This document shows positions 1 through 10,352 of a stretch of DNA of 33,953 nucleotides, in pieces. The translations under genes were made by a program, and so were the position numbers. The DNA is from Chara braunii (Eukaryota; Streptophyta; Charophyceae; Charales; Characeae), in assembly GCA_003427395.1 (NCBI GenBank), contig BFEA01000187.1, forward strand, positions 653,825 through 687,777, written 5' to 3'. Every line of letters starts with the position of its first letter. Position 1 is the first letter of the stretch. The notes beneath the pieces are model-generated. The model searched no databases, was not told the DNA's origin, and saw only the letters and a list, made by a program, of their open reading frames with translations.

Positions 1-193
1 TTTTTTTTTTTTTTTTTTTTTTGGCCCCGTTTTTTTGGGGACTACCGGTCGCACGCCGGTGGGCACCCCGCGCGATGCGGCGCGTTAACGGCCACGTCGA
101 TTTCCTCAAGCAGGGAGAGGTACTGGTGGTTTAATCCAAGCTAAGTCGATAGCAGGATATTTGGTAGGTTGATAGCAGGATATTTGAGGTTCA
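1..193. other. flank left of the Harbinger element, no gene
   Basis: The window opens with 22 T residues followed by GC-rich sequence. A 15-bp word (148-162) recurs at 171-185, just before the transposon end. I see no coding signal. The last three bases, TCA (191-193), are the left copy of the target-site duplication of the element that starts at 194. Confidence 0.5.
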
Positions 194-217
194 GGGGCTC
201 GTTAGACACTCCTCGGG
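194..217 (+). repeat. left terminal inverted repeat of Harbinger element
   Basis: This is a 24-bp repeat beginning GGGGCTCGTTAGACACTCC and preceded by the TCA duplication at 191-193. Its exact reverse complement is at 10353-10376. A diverged version of the same end caps the second element at 11297. Confidence 0.9.
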
Positions 218-315
218 CGCTAAGAAATCCCGACGAAATGATCGTTCCATCTGTCCTCGGAGAGAGTTCCTTGGAAATCGATGTGAAAACATTTCCTCGG
301 GGAGTCCTCGGGCCA

Positions 316-437
316 TCCTCGGGCCACAACCATTTGGCTGTGCTCCCCAAGGCACCTCGCGAGGTCCCTCGGAGCGTCCTCGGGCCACAACCATTTGGCT
401 GTGCTCCCCAAGGCACCTCGCGAGGTCCCTCGGAGCG
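316..437. repeat. tandem duplication, 2 x 61 bp, in Harbinger subterminal region
   Basis: Positions 316-376 and 377-437 are identical 61-bp copies. Each contains several CCTCGG/CGAGG words. The identity suggests a recent duplication by slippage or gap repair. It doubles the number of candidate transposase-binding words at this end. Confidence 0.85.
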
Positions 438-667
438 GGAGGTTCCGCGAAAATCGAGACGGCGGTGGCGACCTTCGACGACGTCACAATTATGGAGTGT
501 GGTACAACGGTGGTCCAGCCGAGGTGCGGGCGGACATCACCGGCCGGCAACGTTCGACTTCGGTGGGAACAGCGGCAACGGTCAGGTCGGTTGGCGGGCG
601 GGGTCCGTGGAGGGCCCGGGGTAGCCCAGCCCCTCACGCGTGGGGGCGGGAAACAGAAAGGCCTCCA

Positions 668-957
668 ATGGCCAGCCGTTTCGAAAATGACCCCGTTGTA
701 CGCCCGTCGCCGAGTGCAGCTGTCCGCAATGTAAACCGGTGGAGGGCGGCATCAGTCATCACTTGTCGTCTGCTGTTTGTCGCCCTCAGGGTGGCCGTTA
801 CGCTGTGGTGCGTTGGCGTCGTTACTTGCCCTTGCGAGAACGATTGTCTTACATGGCCGACGTGTTCCGCAAGCTGCCGCTGCTCCTCCTCGCCGTGATT
901 CTGCTTCTCGTTGTGGTCTTTGTTCAAGTGTGCATATTGGGGAGGTTGCCTTCACGT
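668..957 (+). pseudogene. possible 5' remnant of Harbinger accessory ORF
   Basis: An ATG at 668 opens a frame reading MASRFENDP. A one-base indel near 691 shifts it into the continuation LYARRRVQLSAM, which stops at 732-734. From memory, Chara-like genomes carry Harbinger accessory proteins with a similar N-terminus; PIF/Harbinger elements usually encode a second Myb/SANT-type protein. The segment ends at 957, where the LTR inserted. The stretch 853-945 would encode a Leu/Val-rich hydrophobic peptide, but it is low-complexity CTG/CTC sequence and I do not treat it as a gene. No DNA-binding domain is visible, so the identification is weak. Confidence 0.3.
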
Positions 958-2589
958 TGTCGAGCGCATCGATCCGGCACCGCACGTGGTAGCGCGGGAC
1001 CCTCTCGGCCGCGTCACGCAGGAGTTGGACCCACCTCGACACGAACACACAAATGAAGCTTCCTTAGGCCGCTCCGGTCGAGTGCGCCAGCCATACCCCT
1101 CGCGATCCCCTACAACAGGATAGGGCCTACGCGAGGCACAACTTACCTCCACCTTACGGGAGCTGTCACCTCCCTTCGGTGGGCGTATCCCCGCCGAGCT
1201 ACCAGTCCACAGTACGAAAGCTACTCGGTTGTAATCGCAGAGGTGGACTAGCCGAGGGCGTTTCTCGTTCGCTGTAGCATAGGGGGTACGCGCGGTAATA
1301 CGCCTGTCTGACCCGCACGCGAACCGACATCTTGGGGGAGCTGAAGTCCCAAGCGTGGCCCGAAGTCGGTCGACTAGGACGCATCCCACACACCACGAGC
1401 ACACCATTTTACGAACACAAAAATAAAACGCACACACACGCACACGAAACGACACAATGCAAACAACGCGACAACGCTCCTAGCCCCTCGGTAACCATCC
1501 CATAACTTTCCAATGCGGAAATTAGATAGGCGTCGCGCGCGAGACTTAGTATAAAACCGCGCGGACGCAGGGCTAACCCATATTGGCTCGCAATGCAACG
1601 TACGCAAGCAGTCGCAATGATGACGTGATATGTAGTACCCATACTCGCGCGACCCTCGTTAATCTTGAGGGTCGCGTTCGACACTCAAGTGTCGGCTGAC
1701 ACGCGCCTGGAGGGTTAATCTCCCGACGCTAGACAACCGACATGCACGGTTGAGAACCACACCCTCTTTTGCACCCTATGCAGAGGGGTTGGGTGGACAA
1801 CTTTAAGCTGTCGTGGCGGTCAGACGTCAAGGGGTTTGACTTTGACGGCTGCCACGGACTATAACGTCCAACCATAAAACTCTAAAAAGCAAACGAATAG
1901 GCCGAGGATCCCCCCCTTTGTTCCAACCGGGGCCATGATCTCTGGGGTACCCTCCCTCTCCTCAGGCGATGCCCACGGCCTACGATAATCTCAAGCGTTT
2001 GCGTCTACGTGGGAGCCTCGTAATCCCATAACTTTTAAACACTGGGGCGGCGACGCATCGCATGCCGGACTTTTACATAAGGCCGCGCGGCTGCTGGCCA
2101 GTCCCATACCGACCAACGATGCCAGTCATATGTGGTAATCGCGGCCCCGGCCTCGCGAACCCCCACAGTAAATACACCCAAGCATACACACATAGGGGAG
2201 ATAAAGTTGTGACCACCACTGCTCACAGGCACTGTGGGACTTCTTACAGCCATAAGTACATATATGAGATCGCAGACAACCCCAAATCCAAATCCGAGCC
2301 ACAAGGTCTACTTGCAATCACATCAAAGAATCGAGCAACAACCACACACTACACGGAGTCAACCCCAACCAATTTCCACACTCATACCCCTTGCCTTAGC
2401 CATGCAAGCCCCAATCTCCCGCCCAACCAATCATAATTAAATACTCGGTACCTTTGTTAAATGACCATTCAATAAAAAGTCCGGGTGAAACCCTCAACAA
2501 ACAATAAAGTCACTAGGGCTAAAGCCTTTTAGGTTGGGTGTGACGAGTGAGTTGGAATTGAGTCGTAGACCGACGAATCGACAACCGAC

Positions 2590-2608
2590 CTGTTATCAGT
2601 GATAACAG
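2590..2608. repeat. perfect 9-bp-arm palindrome in the LTR
   Basis: CTGTTATCA and TGATAACAG flank a single central G. The right LTR has a degraded version near 25998-26016. It could be a protein-binding site; the sequence alone does not tell. Confidence 0.6.
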
Positions 2609-2877
2609 AAAAGTGATCCTCGTAGGATCAAGCTGACACTAGCCCAAGTCCTGAATCGAATGTCCAAGAAAAGCCTGTACCACGAGACAGGTCAAGGCCC
2701 AAACTAAAACATCAGTCTTTGGGGATGAATCTCCATAGTACATCCTCACTCATAGCTATGTGCCAACTAAGTCTAAGCCTACCTCTACGCCAGTGCCCAA
2801 AGCAAAGGTAGACTAATGGCAGAATCTCCCCTATTCAGGGTGGATTGCCAGAATCATCACCTGTCAAAATATAATCT

Positions 2878-3215
2878 AACTCCTTCAAATCATGAAAATT
2901 TCGGCAGCGCTTCCCGTAGGAAAAGTGTCTTTTCAAAATTTATATCAGCCCAAATACAAATCAGAAACAGCCGTTGACTTTCCAAAGTCCAAAACTTATC
3001 TAACTCCTTGATTTAGCAAAAACATTTGGGCAGCACTCCCTTTAGAAAAGGAGACTTTTCAGATTTTTACTAAGTCACATATGAATTTAAGACAAGCTGA
3101 ACTCTGAAAGTCAAGGTTTTGACTAACTCCTTGGATTTGCAGAAATTTCGGCAGCGCTTCCCGTAGGGAAAGTAACTTACCAGAATTTATACAAAGCCAA
3201 GTATAACAAAAGGTC
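2878..3215 (-). repeat. about 120-bp tandem repeats, 3 copies
   Basis: Three diverged copies, centred near 2920, 3045 and 3165, share words such as CTAACTCCTT, GGCAGC and TTCCCGTAGG (plus strand). In LTR sense orientation each contains a short hairpin, for example CTCCTTT/AAAGGGAG in one copy against TTTTCC/GGGAAG in its neighbour. The right LTR has five copies at 25230-25720, so copy number varies between family members. Confidence 0.75.
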
Positions 3216-3483
3216 CCAGAAAATGCGAGCATCGATCTAAGTAAAAAAACTTAGCTCAGAAAATGCAGGAATTGACCTAACTCCTATCGCTCTAGCACGA
3301 GGCGAGCCTCTAAAGCAACTACCTGTCAATCTGCCACTCAACCCAAGTAGTAGCCTCACTCAGTCTCATGCAGGCCAACCCACAAAGGTAAGTACTCTCG
3401 CCTCCCCAAGTCAAACTTTGCAAACAATAGTTCGTAATCTTTTGATGCTTTATTCCCTTATACCCAACTTACATAGGGCATAA

Positions 3484-4310
3484 AGTCAGGCCGTCCAATC
3501 TTATGGAACTTGCCTGACTCAGTCAATGAATATATACGAATAAGTTGCACAACTACTTCTCTCTTCCTTTTGGGCATATGACTAGGCCGTTCATCTTAGA
3601 ACAAGGCTTAGTCGCCCAAAACTGTTTAATATCCAAATTATATATACCTCTCTGAGCTTGGTATTCAACAACTGGGCATAAGACTGAGCCGTTCATCTTA
3701 GAACAAGGCTCAGCGTGCCCAGGGTTACCTTTAATTATACTCTTAGTTATACTCTCTTCATTTCATGATAAGCTATAGCCAGACCGTCCAATCTTATGGA
3801 ACCCATGCCTGGCTAACCTGTTCATAGATAAGATAGTATAAAATATATCCAAAATTTAACCTTTTAGGTTCCAGCATGTGCGTGGCATTGGGCCAGACCG
3901 TCCAATCTTATGGAACATATCTGGTCCTTTGCCAGGTTCGTTTCTCTCTGATCCACTATGTATGGCATGAGTCCAAGGCCGTCCAATCTTATGGACATGC
4001 CCTGCCCTCTGCACGAATTATCCCCTCATAATAAAAACAGGAAGGGGCTGAGTCGTCCAATCTTATGGACTTGCTAAGGCCTCCTCGATCAAAAACAAAA
4101 GAAACAGAACAAGCCTCAATTAAACATGGCAACCAGACCCTCCAATCTTATGGTACATGTTTGGCCCCTGAAAAGTCAGCCACAGTCAATTCCTCACAAT
4201 TCAGAGCAATCAGACCGTCCAATTTTATGGAACTGGTCTGACTCTCCATGCAATCCAAAAATAAACACAGCGGTCAGACCGTCCAATCTTATGGAACTGA
4301 TCTGACCCCA
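3484..4310 (-). repeat. array of 10 covarying hairpins with constant TAAGAT loop
   Basis: Ten units recur every 50-100 bp, each centred on a plus-strand core CCGTCCAATCTTATGGAAC or the variant CCGTTCATCTTAGAAC (LTR sense loop TAAGAT). The bases around each core pair, with different stems: AGTCAGGC/GCCTGACT (3484-3491, 3512-3519); GACTAGGCC/GGCTTAGTC inside TTTTGGGC/GCCCAAAA (3568-3621); CTGAGCC/GGCTCAG inside CTGGGCA/TGCCCAG (3672-3722); TAGCCAG/CTGGCTA (3776-3815); GGCCAGA/TCTGGTC (3891-3926); GGCATG/CATGCC (3964-4001); weaker ones near 4030-4085 and 4130-4165; TCAGACC/GGTCTGA near 4207-4245; GGTCAGA/TCTGACC near 4274-4307. The inner helix also switches from TCCA/TGGA to GTTC/GAAC. The function is unknown. 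A structured RNA in the LTR transcript, or a Gag- or transposition-protein-binding array, would fit. Confidence 0.85.
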
Positions 4311-4591
4311 TAGGACCTGGTCAGCCTCAGGCAAAACCACCTTTCATCCACCCTTCCCCCAGATGCAACCCCTTGTGTTCACATTCTGCCTTCAGGCAAT
4401 CAACAACTGAAACTGCGATTGCACATACATTTCTTTATTTAGTCAGACTTGTGTCCTGCCAGTCAATCCAAAGTCAAGATAGGGGTGCATACAGTATACT
4501 CAGCCAAACATAGAGGGATGTACGAATAGGGGTTATACCAGGGTATATAGAGGAGATGCAATGGTTACCTTTCAGTTCTCTGCCTCCAGAA

Positions 4592-4678
4592 CTCCTCCTG
4601 AGTTCCGGCAGAGCTCCCGCAATCGGTGGGGCGAACCTCCCACAGAGGCCTTGGCGCGGATTACGGGTTGCAATCCCG
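4592..4678. repeat. highly conserved 87-bp LTR block with T-arm-like hairpin
   Basis: This block is almost identical to 23637-23722 in the other LTR (one indel and about one mismatch), while the flanks on both sides are clearly more diverged. It contains CGGGTTGCAATCCCG, a 4-bp stem with a 7-base loop that resembles a tRNA T-arm except for the GC/CG order. Another hairpin is GTGGG/CCCAC. It abuts the hairpin array in both copies. The function is unknown. Confidence 0.65.
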
Positions 4679-5387
4679 CCTGCCGCCTTCCTCTCAGAAC
4701 CTATGGACTAGACTTAGAGTAAGAAGGGCAGAAAGAGAAGCGTTCCGTCTCTCAGATACAAGAGGGGTGCACTCAGACTCGCAGGAGAGGGCCTCGATGT
4801 CTTCACTCGCCTGAGGGCCCCGCAATGGTGGCCAAGTGTAGCAGCTTGGTCAACTTGAAGTCAAACTGCCGAACCCAACTCTCCTGACAACCTCCCAATT
4901 CGCAGCGATAACCCCTCCCTCTCCAACCACCCTTTCCGCCTGCGGCGGTGACCTCCCTTCACCACGCAACCATTCTCTCTCTCCTTGGCGAAACTGCAGC
5001 CACGCAGCCTTGGTTAACAGTACACGACACCGCGCACACCTCGTATGCCCTTCGAATACCACAGCACTACCCAGGGTGCAGTGAGGCGCAGCAAGCTGCA
5101 ACTTAGCACAACAAACCAGCAACTACACCGCAGTCAGCAGCAAGCGACGAGGGTACCTCAGTAGTTAGCAGTAGCCCGCACACAATCAGCAGGCGCAGTC
5201 TGCGCCCAACTGGTCAGCAGCAGTGCCCAGCCCGCACATACCGAAACCACAACCCTCAGCCCCGACACCAACTACAGGGTCCGTCCCACAGGCCGAGCTC
5301 AACAGTTACGCGAACGCTGAGCAAGCAGGCTCTTTGCTACGTGAGCTTAACCGGTCAACAGGTAAGTCCTCCAATCCCCTGACGCAC

Positions 5388-5408
5388 NCCCCCCCCCCCC
5401 CCCCCCCC
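5388..5408. other. C homopolymer with an ambiguous base
   Basis: One N is followed by 20 C residues, then GTGGGATGAGC. It is probably a sequencing or assembly weak point, so the exact length here should not be trusted. Confidence 0.8.
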
Positions 5409-8028
5409 GTGGGATGAGCAGAATCAACCGAGTCTTCCATACGAAGCCGACCAGGTGCGTACCTCCCCTTCTCCTAATGCAGCCCGACGACTCGCGGCCC
5501 ACCCCACTACCGCATCACACCGGCCAGCGCTTCTCTGCTGCCCCGCTGCCTGAGTGTGGTCCATCCCTCATACCCAGTTCAACCATGTACGCAAATGCTA
5601 ATGGGGGGGTTACTCCCATCAGTAAGATGAGCAACACGCCAGCCAACAGGCAAGTCTTCCAACCCTGCGGCTGTTCTCCGGACTGCCGCCAATGATCAGG
5701 TACGCGCTCCTACCTCCTCCTACTCCCTCTCTCTGTGTGTTATGCAGCCGGCCCCACGCTACTCCCGCCGATAGAACGAGCGAACATTAGAATGAATCTG
5801 TTCTGTAAACGTGGCCAAATACTTCCCACTTTCACACAACAACAAATTGTTCCCCCGACCGCAGCTCCATTCCTTCATAGCACAAAAACTATAACCCCCC
5901 TCCTAAATCTAAATCCCCTATTTGATTCGCAACCCACGACAATCCCAGTTCTTAGTCTTAGTTCACTGGGTGCTGACAAGAATGGAGTGTGTTATACGTC
6001 CTTCAGTCCGGCCATATCCATCTCTCCACTACCACAGCGCACCCCTCTTCCACCTAACTCCAAACCTACGCAACTAACCCCAGAACTAATAACATATCGA
6101 ACTCGCCCGGGGTAGAAACCCCAAAATCGCATTTTATTTTAACACAATCGGTCAAGAAATGACCGAAACATCACACTTTCACTTTTCATTCACCCTCGTT
6201 CCGCCATAGCTCCGGCGCATCACTTTTTCTACTAACTCCCTAATCACTAACTCCCACCTAAAACTAACATCGCCATCATCTTCGCCCTATGCAAGACCCC
6301 CCAAAACGACCCTTCCCTCGACTAAACCTGCCCACCAACGAGCGCGTAAGAGTTTTTCCCCTCCTCCTTCGTCTTCCTTCCCGCCATACCCTGACGCACT
6401 AACTTTCTGCTAACTCCTCTTTCTACTAATCCATCCCTAAATCTGACATTACAATTGTGATTGCCCGGGTCTAAAACCCCGATCTAAGTCCTTACCTTGC
6501 TCGTTTCCATAGAGGATCGAGTGAGAACTCACTTTCTCCTTTTCGTCATCGCCAGCCCCCCCCATCTTCTTCCCACTTTCCCGAATGCACCCTGGCGCGG
6601 ATTCCGCCCAGGTTCATTCGCTGCTGCACACGGCGGCCCGTCTCGCTCTCCGCCTTGTCCCGTCAACCTCCTCCGCTGCCCCGTCCCACAGTATCAGCGC
6701 CCCTATGCTCTGCTACCTCGGCACTCCCGCCTTCGCTCTCACAACGCCCGCCTCCTAATGCTCCGCGCCTTCTTCCCGCACTGCGCTCCTCCGTCCTTGG
6801 CCTTAGCGCCTGCTTTCGCTGCGCCTACTGCCCTACCTCGTCTTCTCCCCCATCTCCGAACGTACCTCGCCACGGAACCCGTCCGGGTCCCCCACCCTTC
6901 GCCTGCGCTTGCCTGCCCAAAGGGTGTTGTCGTCATCTCGATATCCCGGCACCGTGCGGTCCAACAACACTCAACTTTTTTGAAAGGAAAAAGTGCCCGA
7001 CTGTCGGGCCGTCCCTGCTTTATACGCCCCATCCGTCCGCTGGCGCGATACCACTCCCCTTCACAACACTCAGGCTCCAAAGGCCCGACCGAGGAAATGC
7101 CCCGTGGCGGTACCCCCGACCGTTCGGCCCCTTCTACCCTCGGCCTACTAACGGGAGAGGGGGCGGGCGCCGCCCTTTGTGCTTCCTGCATGCCCCCGGT
7201 CTTGCCAGCGTCCGGGTTCGCCGTCCTACCTACGACTCTCCCAAGGACTCAAACAGCCAAACGTGGTACCGCGCCCCGAACCAGAACGGGACCGCGGATA
7301 TTAAAAATAATAAAAAGTAAAACAATATGAAATAATAAAAAAAAATTCCTAACAAGGGGCGGGGACTGCTGGTACCCCACCGGCCTCGTGGACCAGGTCC
7401 ATAGTCGCATCTACCCACAAAACCAAAAAGGGGATAGCCCCTTCAGGCCCTCAACCCCCTCAGCTCTCCTTGACACTCCGTCGCTGTTGCGCCGATGCCC
7501 CGCCGACCTCGATCCCCGTACCTTCATAGCGAAAGTCCCATGTTGTAACCCATAGGGCTATGCCCCAGCTTGGAACCAGTAGGCGCGGATTCCTATGTGA
7601 AGTGGTGTTGCGCCATGCTTAGGCCTGGGGACGACAGCCTAGGCCCTCCCTTCTCACCTGCAACTGGCGCACCAACACCCGGCACCCGCACCGGCCTACT
7701 CGGACCGCACCCTCACCACCGCCTGTGCCTAGTGACGTGCCAGTCCCACCGTCGGTCACGCGTGCCAACCAAAAATGAGCTTTCATCCCCTAGACAAAAC
7801 CGTAGCTCGGTTCAGGTCGGTTGACTAGACCGGCCGCTCACTCAATCAGGAAAATCACACGCGCGCCTTAAAACTGCGCGCCCACATACCCTCTAACTTA
7901 GCCGTACCTCCCCCGACTTATGCCGACCAAACCCATTTTTCTGTCATTTGCAAAAACCAGGGCGGATACCCTTGTAAGGGTATTCACGCCGACAACGTGG
8001 TCGCAGGAAAGGGCGGGCGAGGAAGAGC

Positions 8029-8319
8029 GTGGCCATGGACGGGAGGCGGCCGAATCTGAGCACGTTGTCTGCCCCTTATCCCGGTGACCGGCCTCCGATC
8101 TGTACCGGTGTAGACAGAAGGGTGGCAGGTCCGTCACCGTACGAAGGACTGCCGCCTCTCATGCAACCTCTGCCCGATTCGGATGAGGGGGAGACGGAGG
8201 TAGACGTGTCCAGGACAGTTCCGCTGGGTAGTGCTTCAACCCAGGAATGGACGGGCAGCCAGTTGTATGATCGGCGCCCAACGAAGTACGGGCAGTCATT
8301 CACTTCCCTCCTCCACTAA
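8029..8319 (+). pseudogene. possible C-terminal-like fragment of Harbinger accessory ORF
   Basis: This is a 96-codon frame on the plus strand, convergent with the transposase. Its TAA (8317-8319) overlaps the transposase TAG (8318-8316) by two bases. The product is rich in Pro, Ser and acidic residues and ends in a TGSQLYDRRPTKYGQSFTSL-type segment. From memory this resembles accessory Harbinger proteins of Chara-like genomes, but that is not verified. It follows the solo LTR by about 30 bp and may be the far side of the frame that begins at 668. No Myb/SANT helices are visible. Real coding is possible but not demonstrated. Confidence 0.35.
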
Positions 8320-9893
8320 GGTGCGGAGGAGGAGGAATGCCGCCCCGCGCTGCCTTCTGCCGTCATCTCTGCGTCATTCGCTCCGCCAACGCCTGGCAGC
8401 ATGACCGCTTCCCCCGTGGAGGTTTCCATGCACAACAGCCTGGGGGGGCGATGGATCCCGAGATCCACCCGACGACGCACTCCATTGGCGCCGACCTCCC
8501 ACAGCAAGTTCTCGTCAAAAGGGATGCCGATGTCGATCAGGATGTTGTGCAAGATGCAGACGGTCACGAACTGCTGGGGCAAATTCTCCATGTTCGTCTT
8601 GTGCGAGCCTAGGAACAAGCGCCACATTCCCTTAAGTCTCCCGAAGGCCCTCTGCACCGCCCCCCTTGCGGTCTTCTGCTTGTTGTCGAAATGGGTCTCC
8701 TGTGGGGACTGCGCCGTGCCGCCAAAGGGGACAACAATCCATTCGCTCGGCGGGTAACCATTGTCGGCCAGCAGATAACCATTCGTCTGCACTTGAAACG
8801 GTAGCAACACAAGAGGCCCTCTGAACAACTTTCCCACCGCCGCCCGCGACCATAGACTGGAGAGATGGATGATCCTGACGTCGTGGCAGCTCCCCGGATA
8901 GCCCACGAACACGTTGAGGATGCGCAAGTCCAAGTCGACCACCACTTGGGCCACCACGGAGAATCGTCTCTTGCGGTCGTAGTAGTCTTCCGCAGATGCG
9001 TTGGCCGGCTTGTCCACATAGATATGGGTGCAGTCGATGCACCCGTGGCAGTTCGGGAAACCCTTGTCTGCAAAAGCACGCAGAACGATCGCCTTCAGCA
9101 CCCCGGTCGACCACGCCACCTTCTCCCTGTACACCGAGAGCAGCGCAGCAGTGACGTCCCGGACGGCCACCAAACCTGAAGCCCTGCCAATTCCAAAGCT
9201 GCAGCTGCTGCTCTCGTATGTCTCGCCCGACGCCCACCTATACAACGCGTAGGCGACGATGTGGTCTGGTTGCAACGGCTCTCTATAGAACGTCACACGT
9301 CGCTGGAGAATCAGCGACAGGTTCTCGACGATCTCGCGGAATACACGTGGAGACATCTGTAACTTGTCGCGAAAGTAGTCGTCAGTGGCGTCGTCTGCAG
9401 GCCGAAGATCCTCCCAAGTTCCCCCCGTCCTCCTTTTCATCCACCACCTCGGCGTCGCCCTTGGTAGTGCCCCACACCCCAGTGCACAACATACCTCCAA
9501 CACGGCGTCACAGATGGCAGCGCTGTCCAACCCTTCAGACGTCGCCGGCGGCATCAGCTTCCTTCTTCGAGCACGTAGCCGTGCCCACCGCCGTTCACCT
9601 TCCACCTCCATGTCGCAAAGCATGATGACGGCGGCTACGGCAGACGACACAGCAGCCCTCTCCAGAGGGGACAACCTGGCCCCGCCGTCGTCCCCGTCAC
9701 CCACGGAACGCACATTCACGACCTCAGACATCGCTGTCATCCTCTTGGACGGAACTCGACCAACACTCAACAGGTTGCCGGCAGCTAAGGACACTGCACA
9801 CGGAGAAGTTGGCGGAGATGGGGGTCGGTTAGCAGTGCGTGAGCACGAAGGCGCAAGGCGGAACACGACGCTCAGAACAGTGGATCGAGCCAC
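8316..9893 (-). CDS. PIF/Harbinger-type DDE transposase, catalytic Glu replaced
   Basis: The frame is 525 codons; the likely translation start is Met52 (9740) or Met55, because residues 1-51 are low-complexity. The transposase would cut and paste the element by binding its TIRs. The DDE_Tnp_4/HARBI1-like core shows GCIDCTH (Asp287), YPGSCHDVR (333-340), LLADNGYP (Asp377) and AFGRLKGMWR (416-425). In this family the third acidic residue is a Glu just before AFGRLK, but codon 414 (8654-8652) is CAG, Gln. This would be expected to abolish catalysis unless the paralogues share it. The N-terminal part has GGTWEDLR and DDYF (157-174), which reappear in the relic at 11926-12427. The frame is otherwise uninterrupted, so decay is recent or the gene is kept for binding only. 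Confidence 0.88.
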   Translation of the reverse strand: MARSTVLSVVFRLAPSCSRTANRPPSPPTSPCAVSLAAGNLLSVGRVPSKRMTAMSEVVNVRSVGDGDDGGARLSPLERAAVSSAVAAVIMLCDMEVEGERRWARLRARRRKLMPPATSEGLDSAAICDAVLEVCCALGCGALPRATPRWWMKRRTGGTWEDLRPADDATDDYFRDKLQMSPRVFREIVENLSLILQRRVTFYREPLQPDHIVAYALYRWASGETYESSSCSFGIGRASGLVAVRDVTAALLSVYREKVAWSTGVLKAIVLRAFADKGFPNCHGCIDCTHIYVDKPANASAEDYYDRKRRFSVVAQVVVDLDLRILNVFVGYPGSCHDVRIIHLSSLWSRAAVGKLFRGPLVLLPFQVQTNGYLLADNGYPPSEWIVVPFGGTAQSPQETHFDNKQKTARGAVQRAFGRLKGMWRLFLGSHKTNMENLPQQFVTVCILHNILIDIGIPFDENLLWEVGANGVRRRVDLGIHRPPRLLCMETSTGEAVMLPGVGGANDAEMTAEGSAGRHSSSSAP

Positions 9894-10222
9894 GGTGCGC
9901 CATGTCTTCTAATACGTGTGGAACCTTGTCTTGACGCCCGAATGTCTAGCAGCTCCTCCGCGTGACACCCACTGCAAAACCCCGGCGATTCCCCGATGGA
10001 GTCGTCCCACGCCCGCATGTCCCCGCGGAACCTCAGCAGAGGGCATGGTCGGCCCATTCGAAATTTGAATTTTGAAAGCAAATGCGCGCGCGCGCAATTT
10101 TTTTCCCTTGGACGGCGGCGGCAGTCCCTTTTCGAACTCGATGCCCAAACGCGCTGGACCAAGGCCGCTCACACGGACACCAGACGATGGACCACCGCCC
10201 AAACATTCGTCCCGCGTCCGCA

Positions 10223-10234
10223 TATAAAATTATA
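10223..10234. promoter_or_regulatory. TATA-like box upstream of the transposase
   Basis: The 12-bp TATAAAATTATA reads as TATAATTTTATA on the minus strand and is the only AT-rich box in a GC-rich stretch between the right TIR and the transposase start (330-490 bp away). The second Harbinger element has an AT-rich stretch in the same place (about 12820-12840). It is a candidate core promoter only. Confidence 0.3.
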
Positions 10235-10352
10235 CGTCTCCCCGCGGCCACTCCTCGGAGCATCCTCGGGCATCGTCCCGAGGGAGAAGTGGAACGAAAG
10301 CGGGAAATTCCTCGGGCACCCCCGAGGATTTCCCCTCGGAGCCCGAGGACGC

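Larger units (their letters stand above)
958..7994 (-). mobile_element. giant solo LTR of a Ty3/gypsy family (7.0 kb), inside the Harbinger element
   Basis: On the minus strand this reads TGTCGGCG...CTCGACA, the same ends as the 5' LTR at 19670-27532, and it is homologous along its length (about 90% in the stretches compared by eye near the 3' end). It is flanked by ACGT (954-957 and 7995-7998), a 4-bp target duplication. No primer binding site or gag follows the LTR 3' end at 958, so it is a solo LTR, the usual product of LTR-LTR recombination. Contents along the plus strand: 958-2450 conserved 3' part; 2590-2608 palindrome; 2878-3215 tandem repeats; 3484-4310 hairpin array; 4592-4678 conserved block; 4840-5700 GC-rich, degenerate CAG-rich sequence with a C-run; 6100-6480 repeats matching 21659-22080; 6490-7994 very GC-rich. 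Open frames within it, including 6497-7330, show no recognisable domain. Confidence 0.87.

Noticed and set aside
853-945. Small hydrophobic membrane peptide (LPLLLLAVILLLVVVF), with a similar one at 11955-12071
   Set aside because: It is encoded by low-complexity CTG/CTC DNA shared by the two Harbinger copies. Differences between the copies do not clearly favour synonymous change, and the opposite strand is open too.
3484-4310. CRISPR-like array (regularly recurring core)
   Set aside because: Spacing is irregular, there are no unique spacers of constant length, the repeat stems vary and covary, and the context is a eukaryotic LTR.
6497-7330. Long open frame (277 codons) in the left LTR
   Set aside because: Pro/Arg/Leu-rich translation of very GC-rich DNA, overlapping long frames in other phases, no domain, and not preserved in the other LTR.
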